Positions 1-8,831 of a DNA stretch of 64,000 nucleotides are shown one piece after another. Below the pieces are notes generated by a model, which was not told where the DNA came from, did not search any database, and was given only the letters and a program-made list of their open reading frames with translations. The stretch comes from Fidelibacterota bacterium. GTDB taxonomy: Bacteria > Fidelibacterota > UBA8477 > JABMPR01. The position numbers and the translations under genes are program-made. The DNA lies in the NCBI GenBank assembly GCA_021734325.1, contig JAIPJF010000011.1, positions 38,218 through 102,217 on the forward strand, read 5' to 3'. Within the stretch, counting starts at the first letter, position 1. The number at the start of each line of letters is the position of its first letter.

Positions 1-839
1 TCCACACACTGATTGCAATCAATACAGTCTCCCAGTTCTTCTGCGCTTCGCTTCTTGGGATTTCCCCTTTTCTCGCCCCGGACAAAATCATAGGCCACGA
101 CGATTGATTGATCATCGAGGAGGACCGACTGGAATCTACCATAGGGACATACCAGCGTACAGACCTGCTCACGAAAAGAGGCATAAATAAAATAGAACAC
201 ACTTGTAAAGACGACCATGATTCCAAACCCGGTTAAATGTTGAGATACCGGTTCTGTTATGATCTTTAATAGTTCATCCTTGCCAATGATGTACGCGAGG
301 AAGGTGTTTGCGATAACAAATGATAATCCCCAGAATACACCATGTTTTACTATGCGTTTAATAATCTTTTCAGCGTTCCAGTCCTGGACTTTTAGTTTGC
401 GCTGCTGGTTGGCATTTCCGTCTATCAAATATTCGATTTTACGAAAGACCATTTCCATAAAGACTGTTTGTGGGCAAACCCAGCCACAAAAGAGTCGCCC
501 AAAGATCACTGTAAATAAGAGGATCCCGACAATAAAGGTCAGTGTTGCCAGCACAAAAATAAAACTGTCCTGGGGCCAAAAGGCCATTCCGAAGATGATA
601 AATTTACGCTCAAGAATATTCAGCAACAGAAGAGGGCGACCATTAATGGTTAAAAACGGCCCGGCAAACATGATCGCCAGAAGGAGGTAGGAGAACCAGG
701 TCCGTGCATTGTAAAATTTACCCTTTGGCTGGCGAGGATAGACCCAGTTTCGCTTCCCATCATCAGTGATCGATGAAATCCTGTCTCTGAATTCAGCGGG
801 GTCATCGATATTTGTTAATTTCCGTGTCGGGTCACTCAT
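1..839 (-). CDS. ccoG: CcoG/FixG-type cbb3 oxidase accessory ferredoxin (3' end cut by window edge)
   Basis: Membrane iron-sulfur protein of the CcoG (FixG/RdxA) family, linked in other bacteria to copper handling for cbb3 oxidase assembly. Reading from the ATG at 839 gives MSDPTRKLTNIDDP, then several hydrophobic segments. A polyferredoxin membrane core follows with FCGWVCP and CTLVCPYGR, and then the start of a 4Fe-4S ferredoxin motif (CIDCNQC) right at the window edge. About 279 residues are visible; the family usually has 450-500, so the C-terminal ferredoxin and Ig-like parts lie outside. It is the last visible gene of the cco operon, after a strong hairpin that separates it from ccoP. 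Confidence 0.9.
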   Translation of the reverse strand, partial: MSDPTRKLTNIDDPAEFRDRISSITDDGKRNWVYPRQPKGKFYNARTWFSYLLLAIMFAGPFLTINGRPLLLLNILERKFIIFGMAFWPQDSFIFVLATLTFIVGILLFTVIFGRLFCGWVCPQTVFMEMVFRKIEYLIDGNANQQRKLKVQDWNAEKIIKRIVKHGVFWGLSFVIANTFLAYIIGKDELLKIITEPVSQHLTGFGIMVVFTSVFYFIYASFREQVCTLVCPYGRFQSVLLDDQSIVVAYDFVRGEKRGNPKKRSAEELGDCIDCNQCV

Positions 840-881
840 GTACTTGCTTTCGTGTAACTGTTGTTTTTTATTAAATATACC

Positions 882-922
882 CGTAAAAGAAACCCAAGTT
901 TGTCACTTGAGTTTCTTTTACG
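882..922 (-). terminator. Hairpin between ccoP and ccoG (terminator or processing stem)
   Basis: Arms 882-899 and 905-922 are complementary over 18 bp with one mismatch around a 5-nt loop. The stem lies 18 nt after the ccoP stop and 43 nt before the ccoG start. It could be a partial terminator lowering ccoG expression or an mRNA-stabilising stem. No clean U-run follows on the minus strand, so readthrough is likely. Confidence 0.6.
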
Positions 923-940
923 AATATGGTTTAGCTTCGA

Positions 941-1726
941 CTAACCCTCATACAGCTCACCCTGCGGTGCTTTGGGAACTGCAGGTGTAGATCCAACGAG
1001 TTTTACCTTGATATAGCTGGCTACTTGTGTGACCTGGTCCGGAGTCAAGGTAGAAGCCCAGGGAATCATCCCTTTGGCAGGGACGCCAACATTGATGATA
1101 TGTACTATCGAGGCCATATCGCCCCCATGAATCCAGTAATTGTCAGTCATGTTTGGGCCAATACTCCCGCCACCATCATTGAGGTGACAGGCAAAACACT
1201 GTGTGTCCCAAACCTTTTTACCGGCAGCCAGGCTCGCTTCGTCAGTAAGTACGGCCATTTCTTTTGCTGTTTTGGGTTTCTCATCAGACGTGGCAGGGGC
1301 TTCAGGTGCCGGTTGAACGCCACCGCTTACATAGCTGGCATATACATCTGGAAAGGCCGTTTCAAGCTGTGCCAGCTGGTCCGCATTTGCCTTGGCCATG
1401 GCCCGCATAAGCTGGTCCTCAAACCCCACATCCAGAATCGTTTTGATCTGCTCTCGCAGGGCTGGTGTCATTTCGCCTTCTCCTGCATAGGGTGAAGCGT
1501 ATGCTTCAAGAGCCCCGCGGCCGCTGCTTTCACTGACCTGCATTCCCATCTCCTTCTGGTACTCGGCCTCCTGCAGGTTTCCTGAGAGGTGATAATAAGG
1601 AACATAGATTATTGCAAAGATGATGGTAATCAGAAAAAGAGCCTTCCACCAACCGGGAAGATCGTTGTCGTATTCCTGAATCCCATCATAATCATGATCG
1701 ATTAGTTCATTCGTGATTTTACCCAT
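941..1726 (-). CDS. ccoP: cbb3-type cytochrome c oxidase subunit III, single haem c
   Basis: Cytochrome c subunit that passes electrons into the cbb3 oxidase. Residues 1-50 match the CcoP N-terminus (a GIQEYDNDLPGWW-type stretch, then one transmembrane helix). A periplasmic part follows with one haem c site, CFACH at 177-181, and a likely axial Met in KGMIPW (220). Classical proteobacterial CcoP has two CxxCH sites. Here residues 65-140 contain no Cys, so the first haem domain has no haem. The gene lies 2 nt after ccoQ. I see an intact gene; the single-haem state is read directly from the sequence. Confidence 0.93.
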   Translation of the reverse strand: MGKITNELIDHDYDGIQEYDNDLPGWWKALFLITIIFAIIYVPYYHLSGNLQEAEYQKEMGMQVSESSGRGALEAYASPYAGEGEMTPALREQIKTILDVGFEDQLMRAMAKANADQLAQLETAFPDVYASYVSGGVQPAPEAPATSDEKPKTAKEMAVLTDEASLAAGKKVWDTQCFACHLNDGGGSIGPNMTDNYWIHGGDMASIVHIINVGVPAKGMIPWASTLTPDQVTQVASYIKVKLVGSTPAVPKAPQGELYEG

Positions 1727-1728
1727 TA

Positions 1729-1920
1729 TTAATGGCCTCCATAATTAGTACTGTGGTCATCCTCGATCTCAAGAGGCATGTTGCTCATTTTGTCAATATA
1801 ATCCTTTTTCATCGTGATGATTAAAACGATCACGCCGATAAAAACAAGAAAAAAGAGAACCAGAGAGAGTCCCTGAAAAAAGGCATAACCCTCTGCACCT
1901 GGATAGATTCGACTTAACAT
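1729..1920 (-). CDS. ccoQ: CcoQ/FixQ-like small cbb3 subunit
   Basis: 63-residue single-helix protein between ccoNO and ccoP, the usual place for CcoQ. It has one hydrophobic segment (about residues 16-38) and a charged tail. The ATG at 1920 is chosen over a longer reading from 2007, because the longer version would run 70 nt back into the end of ccoNO. Small oxidase-stabilising subunits of this kind have little sequence conservation, so the call rests mainly on size, topology and position. Confidence 0.75.
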   Translation of the reverse strand: MLSRIYPGAEGYAFFQGLSLVLFFLVFIGVIVLIITMKKDYIDKMSNMPLEIEDDHSTNYGGH

Positions 1921-1937
1921 ATTAATCTGGCCCTCCC

Positions 1938-4055
1938 TTACCTGGGAAGGATCCCCGTCCCCAGTTTTTGCAGATACGCGATCAGGGCAATGATCTCCTT
2001 GTCCCAACTTGTTTCAATTCCTGAATCCTTCAAATTGCCAACAATACCCTCTGCCTGTTTTTTTAGATCACCAAGGGCCTGGTCCTCATACCCATCTGGA
2101 TAGGGAACACCGAGGGTCCTCATGGCGCTGATTTTCTTGGGTAGCTTTGCGTAGTCATTGCTTCTCGTTAAGAGCCAGGGATAAACGGGCATGATCGAAC
2201 CGGGACTCATTGATCGAGGATTATCCATATGATTATAGTGCCATGCATCTGGTTTTTTGAGCTTGCCCACACCTTCACGATGCAGATCGGGACCTGTTCG
2301 TTTTGATCCCCAAAGGAATGGATGATCATAAACATATTCTCCCGCCTTGGAATATTCACCATAGCGTTCCGTCTCGCTCCTGAATGGACGGATCATCTGG
2401 GAGTGACAATTAAAGCAGCCTTCCCTGATATAGAGATCCCTGCCTTCCAATTCGAGTGGTGTATAAGGCGTCACTGTGGAAATTGTGGCAATATTGGATT
2501 TTACAACAAACATGGGTACAAACTCCACCAGACCACCGATAGCAACAGCAATAAAGGACAGCAGGATAAAAGGTACCGGCCTGGCTTCCAGCCAGCGATG
2601 TTTGTAGTCAGTCTTTTCGTTCTCAATCGGTTTAAGAGGTGCGGCTTCCATTTCTTCATCTTCTACAGGCGATCCTGACTTGACCGTCTTAACGAGATTG
2701 TAGACCATAACCAGACTACCGGTTAGATAGAGTGTGCCTCCAAAAGCTCTCGTCCAGTACATGGGAATGAGCTGTAACACTGTCTCCAAAAAGTTTGGAT
2801 AGACCAGCAAACCTTCGGGGGTAAACTGTTTCCAGAGCAAGGCCTGAGTGATCCCGGTCCAATACATGGGGATGACATAAAAGATGATACCCAGGGTGGC
2901 TAACCAGAAATGAACATTGGCTAGTTTGACAGAATAGAGTTTTGTATTCCAAAGGCGGGGAGCCAGCCAGTAAAGAAGCCCAAAGGTCAGGAGACCGTTC
3001 CAGCCAAGGGCTCCGATATGAACGTGGGCGATGGTATAGTCCGTGAAGTGGGAGATGGCATTATAGTTCTTCAGGGACATCATGGGACCTTCAAACGTGG
3101 ACATTCCATACGCTGAAACAGCGACAACCATGAACTTGAGAATTGGATCCTGTCGGACTCGATCCCAGGCTCCTCGTAAGGTTAGCAGACCATTCAACAT
3201 ACCTCCCCAGGAGGGTGCAATTAGCATGATTGAGAATACGGTTCCCAGGGTTTGTGCCCAGTCTGGTGTTGAGGAATAAAGTAAATGGTGTGGACCGGCC
3301 CAAATATACAGAAAGATCAGCGCCCAGAAATGGATCACGGATAAGCGGTATGAATACACCGGCCGTTGGGCCGCTTTGGGCATGTAGTAATACATAAGAC
3401 CGAGATAGGGTGTTGTCAGGAAGAAGGCCACGGCATTATGGCCATACCACCACTGCACCAGGGCATCCTGGACACCAGCATAAAGCGAATAGCTCTTCCA
3501 GAAGCTTACCGGCACCTCAAGGGAATTCACGATATGCAACATGGCAATCGTTACAAAAGTGGCTATGAAGAACCACATGGCGACATACATGTGCTTTTCG
3601 CGGCGCTTGATGATCGTACCGATCATGTTGACACCCCAGGCGACCCAAATCAGGGCAATGGCAATATCAATAGGCCATTCCAGCTCAGCATATTCTTTTG
3701 CAGTCGTAAGACCTGCCGGTAGGGTAATTGCAGCTGCAACAATAATGGCATTCCAGCCCCAAAAATGTATTCTGCTCAGGGTATCTGAAAAGTTACGGGC
3801 TTTGAGCAGGCGTTGGGCTGCATAGTAGTAACCCATAAAAATGCCATTACCGACAAAGGCAAAAATAGCCGCATTCGTATGCAATGGACGAAGTCGCCCA
3901 AAGGTAAGCCAAGATGTTCCAAAATTAAAAACTGGTGCAGGCAACTGCAGGGCAATTGTGAGACCGACTAAAAATGCCGTCACACCCCACACAACTGTAG
4001 CCCAGAAAAACATGCGAACGATTTGATTATCGTAGCGAAATTTTTCCATCTCCAT
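1938..4055 (-). CDS. ccoNO: Fused CcoN-CcoO: cbb3 oxidase catalytic subunit plus cytochrome c subunit II
   Basis: 705-residue fusion of the haem-copper catalytic subunit with the monohaem cytochrome c subunit. Residues 1 to about 455 are CcoN, with the expected haem and copper His motifs (WWYGHNA, GPHHLLY, AHVHIGALGW) and about 12 membrane helices. A charged linker (about 456-490) leads into CcoO, which has an anchor helix and the haem c site CFNCH at 547-551 followed by SQMIRPF. In many bacteria these are two genes; the open reading frame is continuous here. It overlaps the ccoS stop by one base (TAATG), implying translational coupling. Function: microaerobic O2 reduction with proton pumping. 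Confidence 0.96.
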   Translation of the reverse strand: MEMEKFRYDNQIVRMFFWATVVWGVTAFLVGLTIALQLPAPVFNFGTSWLTFGRLRPLHTNAAIFAFVGNGIFMGYYYAAQRLLKARNFSDTLSRIHFWGWNAIIVAAAITLPAGLTTAKEYAELEWPIDIAIALIWVAWGVNMIGTIIKRREKHMYVAMWFFIATFVTIAMLHIVNSLEVPVSFWKSYSLYAGVQDALVQWWYGHNAVAFFLTTPYLGLMYYYMPKAAQRPVYSYRLSVIHFWALIFLYIWAGPHHLLYSSTPDWAQTLGTVFSIMLIAPSWGGMLNGLLTLRGAWDRVRQDPILKFMVVAVSAYGMSTFEGPMMSLKNYNAISHFTDYTIAHVHIGALGWNGLLTFGLLYWLAPRLWNTKLYSVKLANVHFWLATLGIIFYVIPMYWTGITQALLWKQFTPEGLLVYPNFLETVLQLIPMYWTRAFGGTLYLTGSLVMVYNLVKTVKSGSPVEDEEMEAAPLKPIENEKTDYKHRWLEARPVPFILLSFIAVAIGGLVEFVPMFVVKSNIATISTVTPYTPLELEGRDLYIREGCFNCHSQMIRPFRSETERYGEYSKAGEYVYDHPFLWGSKRTGPDLHREGVGKLKKPDAWHYNHMDNPRSMSPGSIMPVYPWLLTRSNDYAKLPKKISAMRTLGVPYPDGYEDQALGDLKKQAEGIVGNLKDSGIETSWDKEIIALIAYLQKLGTGILPR

Positions 4056-4255
4056 TATTTCTTCTCCTCCTCATTTATCCCCGAATCATTTTCGGTGTCC
4101 GATTTTTTTGATTTTTTTTTATCGTCAAATAATATTCTTACAGAAGGGGTGTACTTGTCATCGAATTGTCCTGAACGGACAGACCAGATATAGGCGCCTA
4201 AAAAGATTAACGAGGCCATCAGACTGGCCCCCATCAACAAAAACATCACATACAT
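4055..4255 (-). CDS. ccoS: CcoS-type cbb3 oxidase maturation protein
   Basis: 66-residue protein with one N-terminal membrane helix and the CcoS-type segment SGQFDD soon after it. In characterised systems CcoS is needed to place cofactors in cbb3 oxidase. The tail is very acidic and lysine-rich (KKSKKSDTEND). It sits between ccoI and ccoNO and shares its stop codon base with the ccoNO start. Confidence 0.9.
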   Translation of the reverse strand: MYVMFLLMGASLMASLIFLGAYIWSVRSGQFDDKYTPSVRILFDDKKKSKKSDTENDSGINEEEKK

Positions 4256-4274
4256 GTATTTACTCCGTAATTCA

Positions 4275-6722
4275 TCAACTTAATCCCATCATACGGGCAC
4301 GCATGCTTGTAGAAAAAGTTGTAAATGCGACAACGGAAATAGAGCTCGCCGGCATCAAAATGGCCGACACAAGGGGTGATAACATACCGCTTACAGCAAA
4401 TCCAATTCCCACGACATTGTAGAGAATTGAAATTATAAAGCTAGCAGAAATTACAGACATCGTGGCCTTGGACATTTTTATGAACGTTGGGAGGAGGTGT
4501 AAATTCTCACCCCTTAGAATAGCATCGCTTGCCGGCGAAAAGGCAGACACATCATCTGTGACTGCGATGCCCACCTCACTGGCCCGAAGCGCACCGGCAT
4601 CATTGAGACCATCACCAACCATGAGCACATGGGTATCACCCTTTTGTGTGCTGATCACAAAATTCAATTTGTCTTCCGGTGTTTGCCGAAAATGGAGATC
4701 TTCTTCCTGACCAAAGAGATTGACCAGGGTCGCCTTCTCCCGCTCAGTGTCTCCAGATAACAGGATCAGCCTGAATTGTTTGAAAAGTTTTGCCAACATG
4801 GGACGCAAGCCTTCGCGATATATACTGGCAATGAGAAAAGACCCCTTTATTTGACCATTAATATGTAGATATACCCTGGTCTTCATATCTTCAATATCAA
4901 TTTCTTCGACAGGCATTCCCAACCATGAGCCAGAACCGATTTTTATTTTGTCACCCCCGATGATTCCTTGAACTCCCTTTCCTGAAAGTTCTTCAAAATC
5001 CGTAACGGGTAGTGTCGCTGTGGTATCCAGTGCCTGGAATATTTTCCGGCTCAGGGGATGGGTGGAATGTTTCACCAGTGATTTTATTTTCTGCTGTTCT
5101 TCCCGGCTTAGTCTGGCGCCGGAGAATTCGATTGTCTCCTGTTGGGATTTTGTCAACGTTCCCGTTTTATCCATAATGATGGTGTTCACTTTTGATAAGG
5201 CTTCCACAGCCTCAGTATTTTTTACGTAAAATCCTTTTCTCCCAAAAATACGCAGAGCCGTTCCCAGGGCGAATGGAGACGAAAGGGCCAGGGCACAGGG
5301 ACAGGCGACAATTAACACGGCTGTAAACACCCTGATCGCCATGCGAGTATCAAATTGGAGCCAATACAGCGAAGCTGCCAGTGCGATGCCAACCACGGCC
5401 AGGGTGAAATAGTGACTGACCTGATTTACTGTTTTGTTTAAGCGTGAGAAGCGGGGTTTGTTGAAGACATCATTATTCCACAATTTGGTCAAATAGCTCT
5501 GGGAGGGCTCTTTGATCACCTCAAGTTCAATGGTCGGACCGACCTGTCGTCCACCGGCATAAATGAAGTCGCCGGCGTCCTTGCTTACTGGCTCAGATTC
5601 ACCACTGACAAAACTATAATCGATCATGGTCCCCGTTTTCAGCAAAACGGAATCTGCTGGAATCAATTCCTGATTCCGCACCACAATTCGATCGCCGGGG
5701 AGCAACTTTGAAACTGGAACAATGGCTTCAACATTGTTGATCTTCCTCGTGACCGACAGCGGGAAAAATGACTTATAATCCCTTTCGAAAGACAGAACAT
5801 CATAGGTCTTTTGTTGAAAGATTCTTCCGATCAAAAGGAAGAACACCAGACCGGTGAAGGAGTCCAGGTAGCCAGCACCAGTTTGGGAAAGGATTTCCCA
5901 CGCGCTCCTTAAAAAGAGCATACCAATACCCAGCGTTATGGGGACATCTATATTCACTGTCCTTGATTTTATCCCTGCCCAGGCTGAGCTATAGTAATCC
6001 CTGGATGAGAACAGCAGAACCGGAAGTGACAGGACCAGACTCAAATAGCCAAAGACCATTTTGAATACAGGATCAACATCCCCGACCCGGGAAAGATATT
6101 CTGGAAAACTGAGTATCATCACATTGCCAAACGCAAAGCCTGCCAATCCAATCTTGAGGTACAGTTTTTTCTCTGCTGATGATTGTTCACGCTTCCCAAC
6201 GGTATCAAGATTTATCAGGGGTTCATATCCCAGAGATGAAATCAAAGCTGCTGCCCCACTAAGCTTCATCTCATTTATTGCATAGCTTATGGAGACTTCT
6301 TTGCGGGGAAAATTGACAGTGGAGCTAAGGATCCTCCTGTCCATGTCGTGCAACTTTTCAAGCAACCAGATACAGGAGGCACAATGCATGGCTGGTGTGT
6401 GAAATGTAACTTTGTTGACATTAGTACCGGAAAATTCTAGCACCTGCTCCTGAATGAGCTCATCATCCAGGTAGGCGAAACGTTCGCTTACCAGATCTTT
6501 TTTGGGGGATACACCCGGTGTATTTTCAATATCATAGTATTCACACAGTTCGTTTGAATTCAAAATTTCGTAGACCGTTTTGCAGCCATGACAGCAAAAG
6601 ATTTTATCCCCGACGGCTATCGATTTATCTGGGCAGGGATCACCACAGTGAAAGCAATTCAGAGACTCGCTTTTCTCAATATCCGAATGACCGGTTTTGT
6701 ATTGATCAAACTTGATTGCCAC
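4275..6722 (-). CDS. ccoI: CcoI/FixI copper-transporting P1B-type ATPase
   Basis: 815-residue heavy-metal ATPase that supplies copper for cbb3 oxidase. N-terminal Cys-rich metal-binding region (C23, C26, C30, C43, C44, C47), an HMA domain with CASC at 114-117, the ion-path motif CPC at 474-476, phosphorylation site DKTGT at 518-522 and hinge GDGLNDA at 703-709. Eight membrane helices are expected for the family. The start is a GTG at 6722 with AGAGGTG just upstream, 10 nt after the rrf2 stop, so the two genes are probably co-transcribed. Confidence 0.95.
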   Translation of the reverse strand: MAIKFDQYKTGHSDIEKSESLNCFHCGDPCPDKSIAVGDKIFCCHGCKTVYEILNSNELCEYYDIENTPGVSPKKDLVSERFAYLDDELIQEQVLEFSGTNVNKVTFHTPAMHCASCIWLLEKLHDMDRRILSSTVNFPRKEVSISYAINEMKLSGAAALISSLGYEPLINLDTVGKREQSSAEKKLYLKIGLAGFAFGNVMILSFPEYLSRVGDVDPVFKMVFGYLSLVLSLPVLLFSSRDYYSSAWAGIKSRTVNIDVPITLGIGMLFLRSAWEILSQTGAGYLDSFTGLVFFLLIGRIFQQKTYDVLSFERDYKSFFPLSVTRKINNVEAIVPVSKLLPGDRIVVRNQELIPADSVLLKTGTMIDYSFVSGESEPVSKDAGDFIYAGGRQVGPTIELEVIKEPSQSYLTKLWNNDVFNKPRFSRLNKTVNQVSHYFTLAVVGIALAASLYWLQFDTRMAIRVFTAVLIVACPCALALSSPFALGTALRIFGRKGFYVKNTEAVEALSKVNTIIMDKTGTLTKSQQETIEFSGARLSREEQQKIKSLVKHSTHPLSRKIFQALDTTATLPVTDFEELSGKGVQGIIGGDKIKIGSGSWLGMPVEEIDIEDMKTRVYLHINGQIKGSFLIASIYREGLRPMLAKLFKQFRLILLSGDTEREKATLVNLFGQEEDLHFRQTPEDKLNFVISTQKGDTHVLMVGDGLNDAGALRASEVGIAVTDDVSAFSPASDAILRGENLHLLPTFIKMSKATMSVISASFIISILYNVVGIGFAVSGMLSPLVSAILMPASSISVVAFTTFSTSMRARMMGLS

Positions 6723-6732
6723 GCTACACCTC

Positions 6733-7215
6733 TTAGCCTGGATCCGTTATGGGAACGCCGCACATCTGTTCCGTACCCGCAAAACCGGAGCTGCTTGCGT
6801 GGAGGAGGTTGGTGTTCGACAGCTCCAGAATGGTCTTCCCTCCCAGGATTTTTTGAACCGCATCCTGAGCTTCCCGCCAGACAAGATGAACGGCACACTG
6901 ACTGGAGAACTGACAGACATCCAGACCCTGCATGCATACATTTAAGTAGATTTGACCTTCAACTGCCTCAATCACCTCCAGAAGGGTTTTATATTCTGCC
7001 CCTTCTGCGAGTCTGACCCCGCCTTTATTCCCCTGAACAGCAGTTACAAATCCCTGTTTGGCGAATTGAGATACAATAGAGCGCAGGAAACGCTGTGGAA
7101 TATTCTGGTTTTTTGCGATCTCACGGGCAGAGACCAACTCGCCGCGATTCTGGCCGGCCAGATAGACCATCAGGCGAACGGCATATTCGCCCTCATTTGT
7201 TAATCGAAACGGCAA
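6733..7215 (-). CDS. Rrf2-family Fe-S transcriptional regulator
   Basis: 160-residue Rrf2/IscR/NsrR-type repressor. The winged helix is at residues 1-65 (begins MPFRLTNEGEYAVRLMVYLA). Three cysteines at C94, C101 and C107 (C-x6-C-x5-C) match the cluster-binding loop of this family, and there is one extra C152. It is first in the cbb3 operon, so it probably senses O2, NO or Fe-S status and controls its own operon. Whether it is NsrR-like or IscR-like cannot be told from the sequence. Confidence 0.9.
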   Translation of the reverse strand: MPFRLTNEGEYAVRLMVYLAGQNRGELVSAREIAKNQNIPQRFLRSIVSQFAKQGFVTAVQGNKGGVRLAEGAEYKTLLEVIEAVEGQIYLNVCMQGLDVCQFSSQCAVHLVWREAQDAVQKILGGKTILELSNTNLLHASSSGFAGTEQMCGVPITDPG

Positions 7216-7337
7216 GAACAGGCTCCCAATAATTAGGTGATCTGATCAATTTATCTCCATTTGAACTCGATTGATCTGCAGAAATTAATTGCTAACAACT
7301 CAAATGCCATGCAATTAGTGTCATTACTAAATATTTT

Positions 7338-7349
7338 TATTCATGAATA
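7338..7349. promoter_or_regulatory. Candidate operator upstream of rrf2-cco operon
   Basis: Perfect 12-bp palindrome TATTCATGAATA in AT-rich DNA about 120 bp upstream of the rrf2 start, inside the only long non-coding stretch (7216-7426) before the cbb3 operon. Rrf2 proteins bind short AT-rich palindromes, so autoregulation through this site is possible. No other member of the motif is known in this genome. Confidence 0.3.
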
Positions 7350-7426
7350 TGCATGTTTTGTGCACAGGGTCTGGATCTACACCTTAATTCAGTCTTAACG
7401 ATTGGGGCAGGTAAAGCCTCGTTTGT

Positions 7427-8317
7427 TTATTGAATCAGAGCGACTTCCAAATATTTCACTTCGTAGGCATTGAGCTGATCAAGATCATAGGCAAATTGCC
7501 GGGTTCCATCCGGGTTGTCTAATGTCCTGTCAGGTGGCTGAACAAATTGGACGCTTTGGTCCCCATAAATGATCACAAGGCTCCAATCCGGTATGGCATG
7601 GTTCAAACTGAATTTGTAAGAAAATTTATTCTTATCCACACTGCCTAAAGGTTGATAATTAAATCCAAGATTTAGATCCGTGGTGTCAGTCTGGAAAACG
7701 AGCCATTCGCCATTCTCGTCCTTTACGGTAAGGGGTTGAGTCGTCTTATCACCTGATTTGAGCCAGACCTTTTCAACATTATAGGGAAGTAAGAGCTCAA
7801 ACCGCATTGGTAAAACAGCATTTGGTTTCAAACGTCCATGCATTTCAACTTTAAAACCCTGAAAGGATGAATTGGGTTTTACAATCATTTTAAAAGTTTC
7901 AAAAGGGGTTTTACCCTGATCCTGGTCCTTCAGGGTAAATTGTATGGGAATGGCAATCCACACATCCACCGGCTTGCCATCTCTCAAGGCGGGATTAAAC
8001 AGGGTTCTTTGCACTGCGTTGGCAGCGATTCTGTCAAGCTTCGGTTCCAGCGTCTGTGTTATCCGGGTCTCGGTAACCAGTCCCTCGCTCGAAACACTGG
8101 CATTCACCAACACCGTTCCTTCAATTCCCTTATCGCGAAGTTCCTTTGGATAATAGATATTGGTGCCCAGTTCATCGTAGCCGTTCACCGGTGTCGGTTT
8201 GACAAGGTTAGGTTCAGCAGGCTCACTTTTAAACCATGCGCATTGATTGACAAGACCGATTGCAACAATCAACAATAGTCCCGGAATTATGCTGTTTTTA
8301 TTACGAAAATAATTCAT
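7427..8317 (-). CDS. TonB-family energy transducer-like protein
   Basis: 296-residue protein with one N-terminal hydrophobic segment (residues 9-25) and a TonB C-terminal-type domain (about residues 40-130; typical IYYPKELRDKGIEGTVLV and FNPALRDGKPVDVW stretches). A C-terminal beta-rich half (about 135-296) of unknown family follows. The ATG at 8317 is preferred to the one at 8329, because GAGGAAGG directly abuts the latter but is well spaced for the former. The TonB domain sits in the middle of the protein instead of at the end, which is unusual for a true TonB. It may be a periplasmic adaptor. No ExbB/ExbD genes are nearby. Confidence 0.75.
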   Translation of the reverse strand: MNYFRNKNSIIPGLLLIVAIGLVNQCAWFKSEPAEPNLVKPTPVNGYDELGTNIYYPKELRDKGIEGTVLVNASVSSEGLVTETRITQTLEPKLDRIAANAVQRTLFNPALRDGKPVDVWIAIPIQFTLKDQDQGKTPFETFKMIVKPNSSFQGFKVEMHGRLKPNAVLPMRFELLLPYNVEKVWLKSGDKTTQPLTVKDENGEWLVFQTDTTDLNLGFNYQPLGSVDKNKFSYKFSLNHAIPDWSLVIIYGDQSVQFVQPPDRTLDNPDGTRQFAYDLDQLNAYEVKYLEVALIQ

Positions 8318-8628
8318 TCGATTCACCATCCTTCCTCAATTCTGGAATATAGGGTGTTGTCCAAAAATATCAAGACTTTAGAGCAATTTGTTTTCTCAGA
8401 AACTGAGCCACATTTACTGCTGCGTAGAAATACTGATCTCTTTTCATTCTACTCCTGACAGCATTAGCCTGACATGAAGTTCGAAATCCTTCCAAGCCCT
8501 TAAATGGGAATCAAAACCAGCGCTATTTCTGAGCCTTGGGGCTCGATGGACTGTCAATTAAGTTTGAACGCTAATATTAAAAATATAAAGCAACCCGGTT
8601 TCACTTTGGTGTCGAATGGAGCAATCGT
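8318..8628. other. Non-coding stretch
   Basis: About 310 bases between the TonB-like gene and the glycosyltransferase remnant. I see no convincing reading frame, RNA gene or repeat. Part of it may be decayed sequence downstream of the remnant. Confidence 0.5.
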
Positions 8629-8823
8629 TCATTTGTGAATCAAAGGGTTTGATCGCATCCAGGCTGCCGTCAGCTCAGCCGCGTTAACAACGGTTACCTC
8701 TATATTGCTATACGTTTGATTATGTACAGACTGAATGGCTTCCGAAATATCTCTGACACAATCATAACACGAAATGATTATACTGACGAGTGGGGCTGCA
8801 GGGTCAACACCTGCCGGCGACAT
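8629..8823 (-). pseudogene. Glycosyltransferase family 2 N-terminal remnant
   Basis: 64 codons. Residues 11-47 (PLVSIIISCYDCVRDISEAI and following) match the beta1-alpha1 start of GT-A family 2 glycosyltransferases, which normally have 250 or more residues. The homology stops around VTVVNA and the frame ends soon after. The bases beyond (towards 8520) do not continue the fold in any minus-strand frame I checked. There is no clear ribosome binding site. Best read as a truncated gene left by a deletion or rearrangement next to the phosphatase gene. Confidence 0.6.
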
Positions 8824-8831
8824 ATATTTTT

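Noticed and set aside
7230..7270. TTGATCAGATCAC, similar to an FNR box, upstream of the rrf2-cco operon
   Set aside because: The spacer is three bases instead of four and the second half-site is imperfect. Not strong enough to call.
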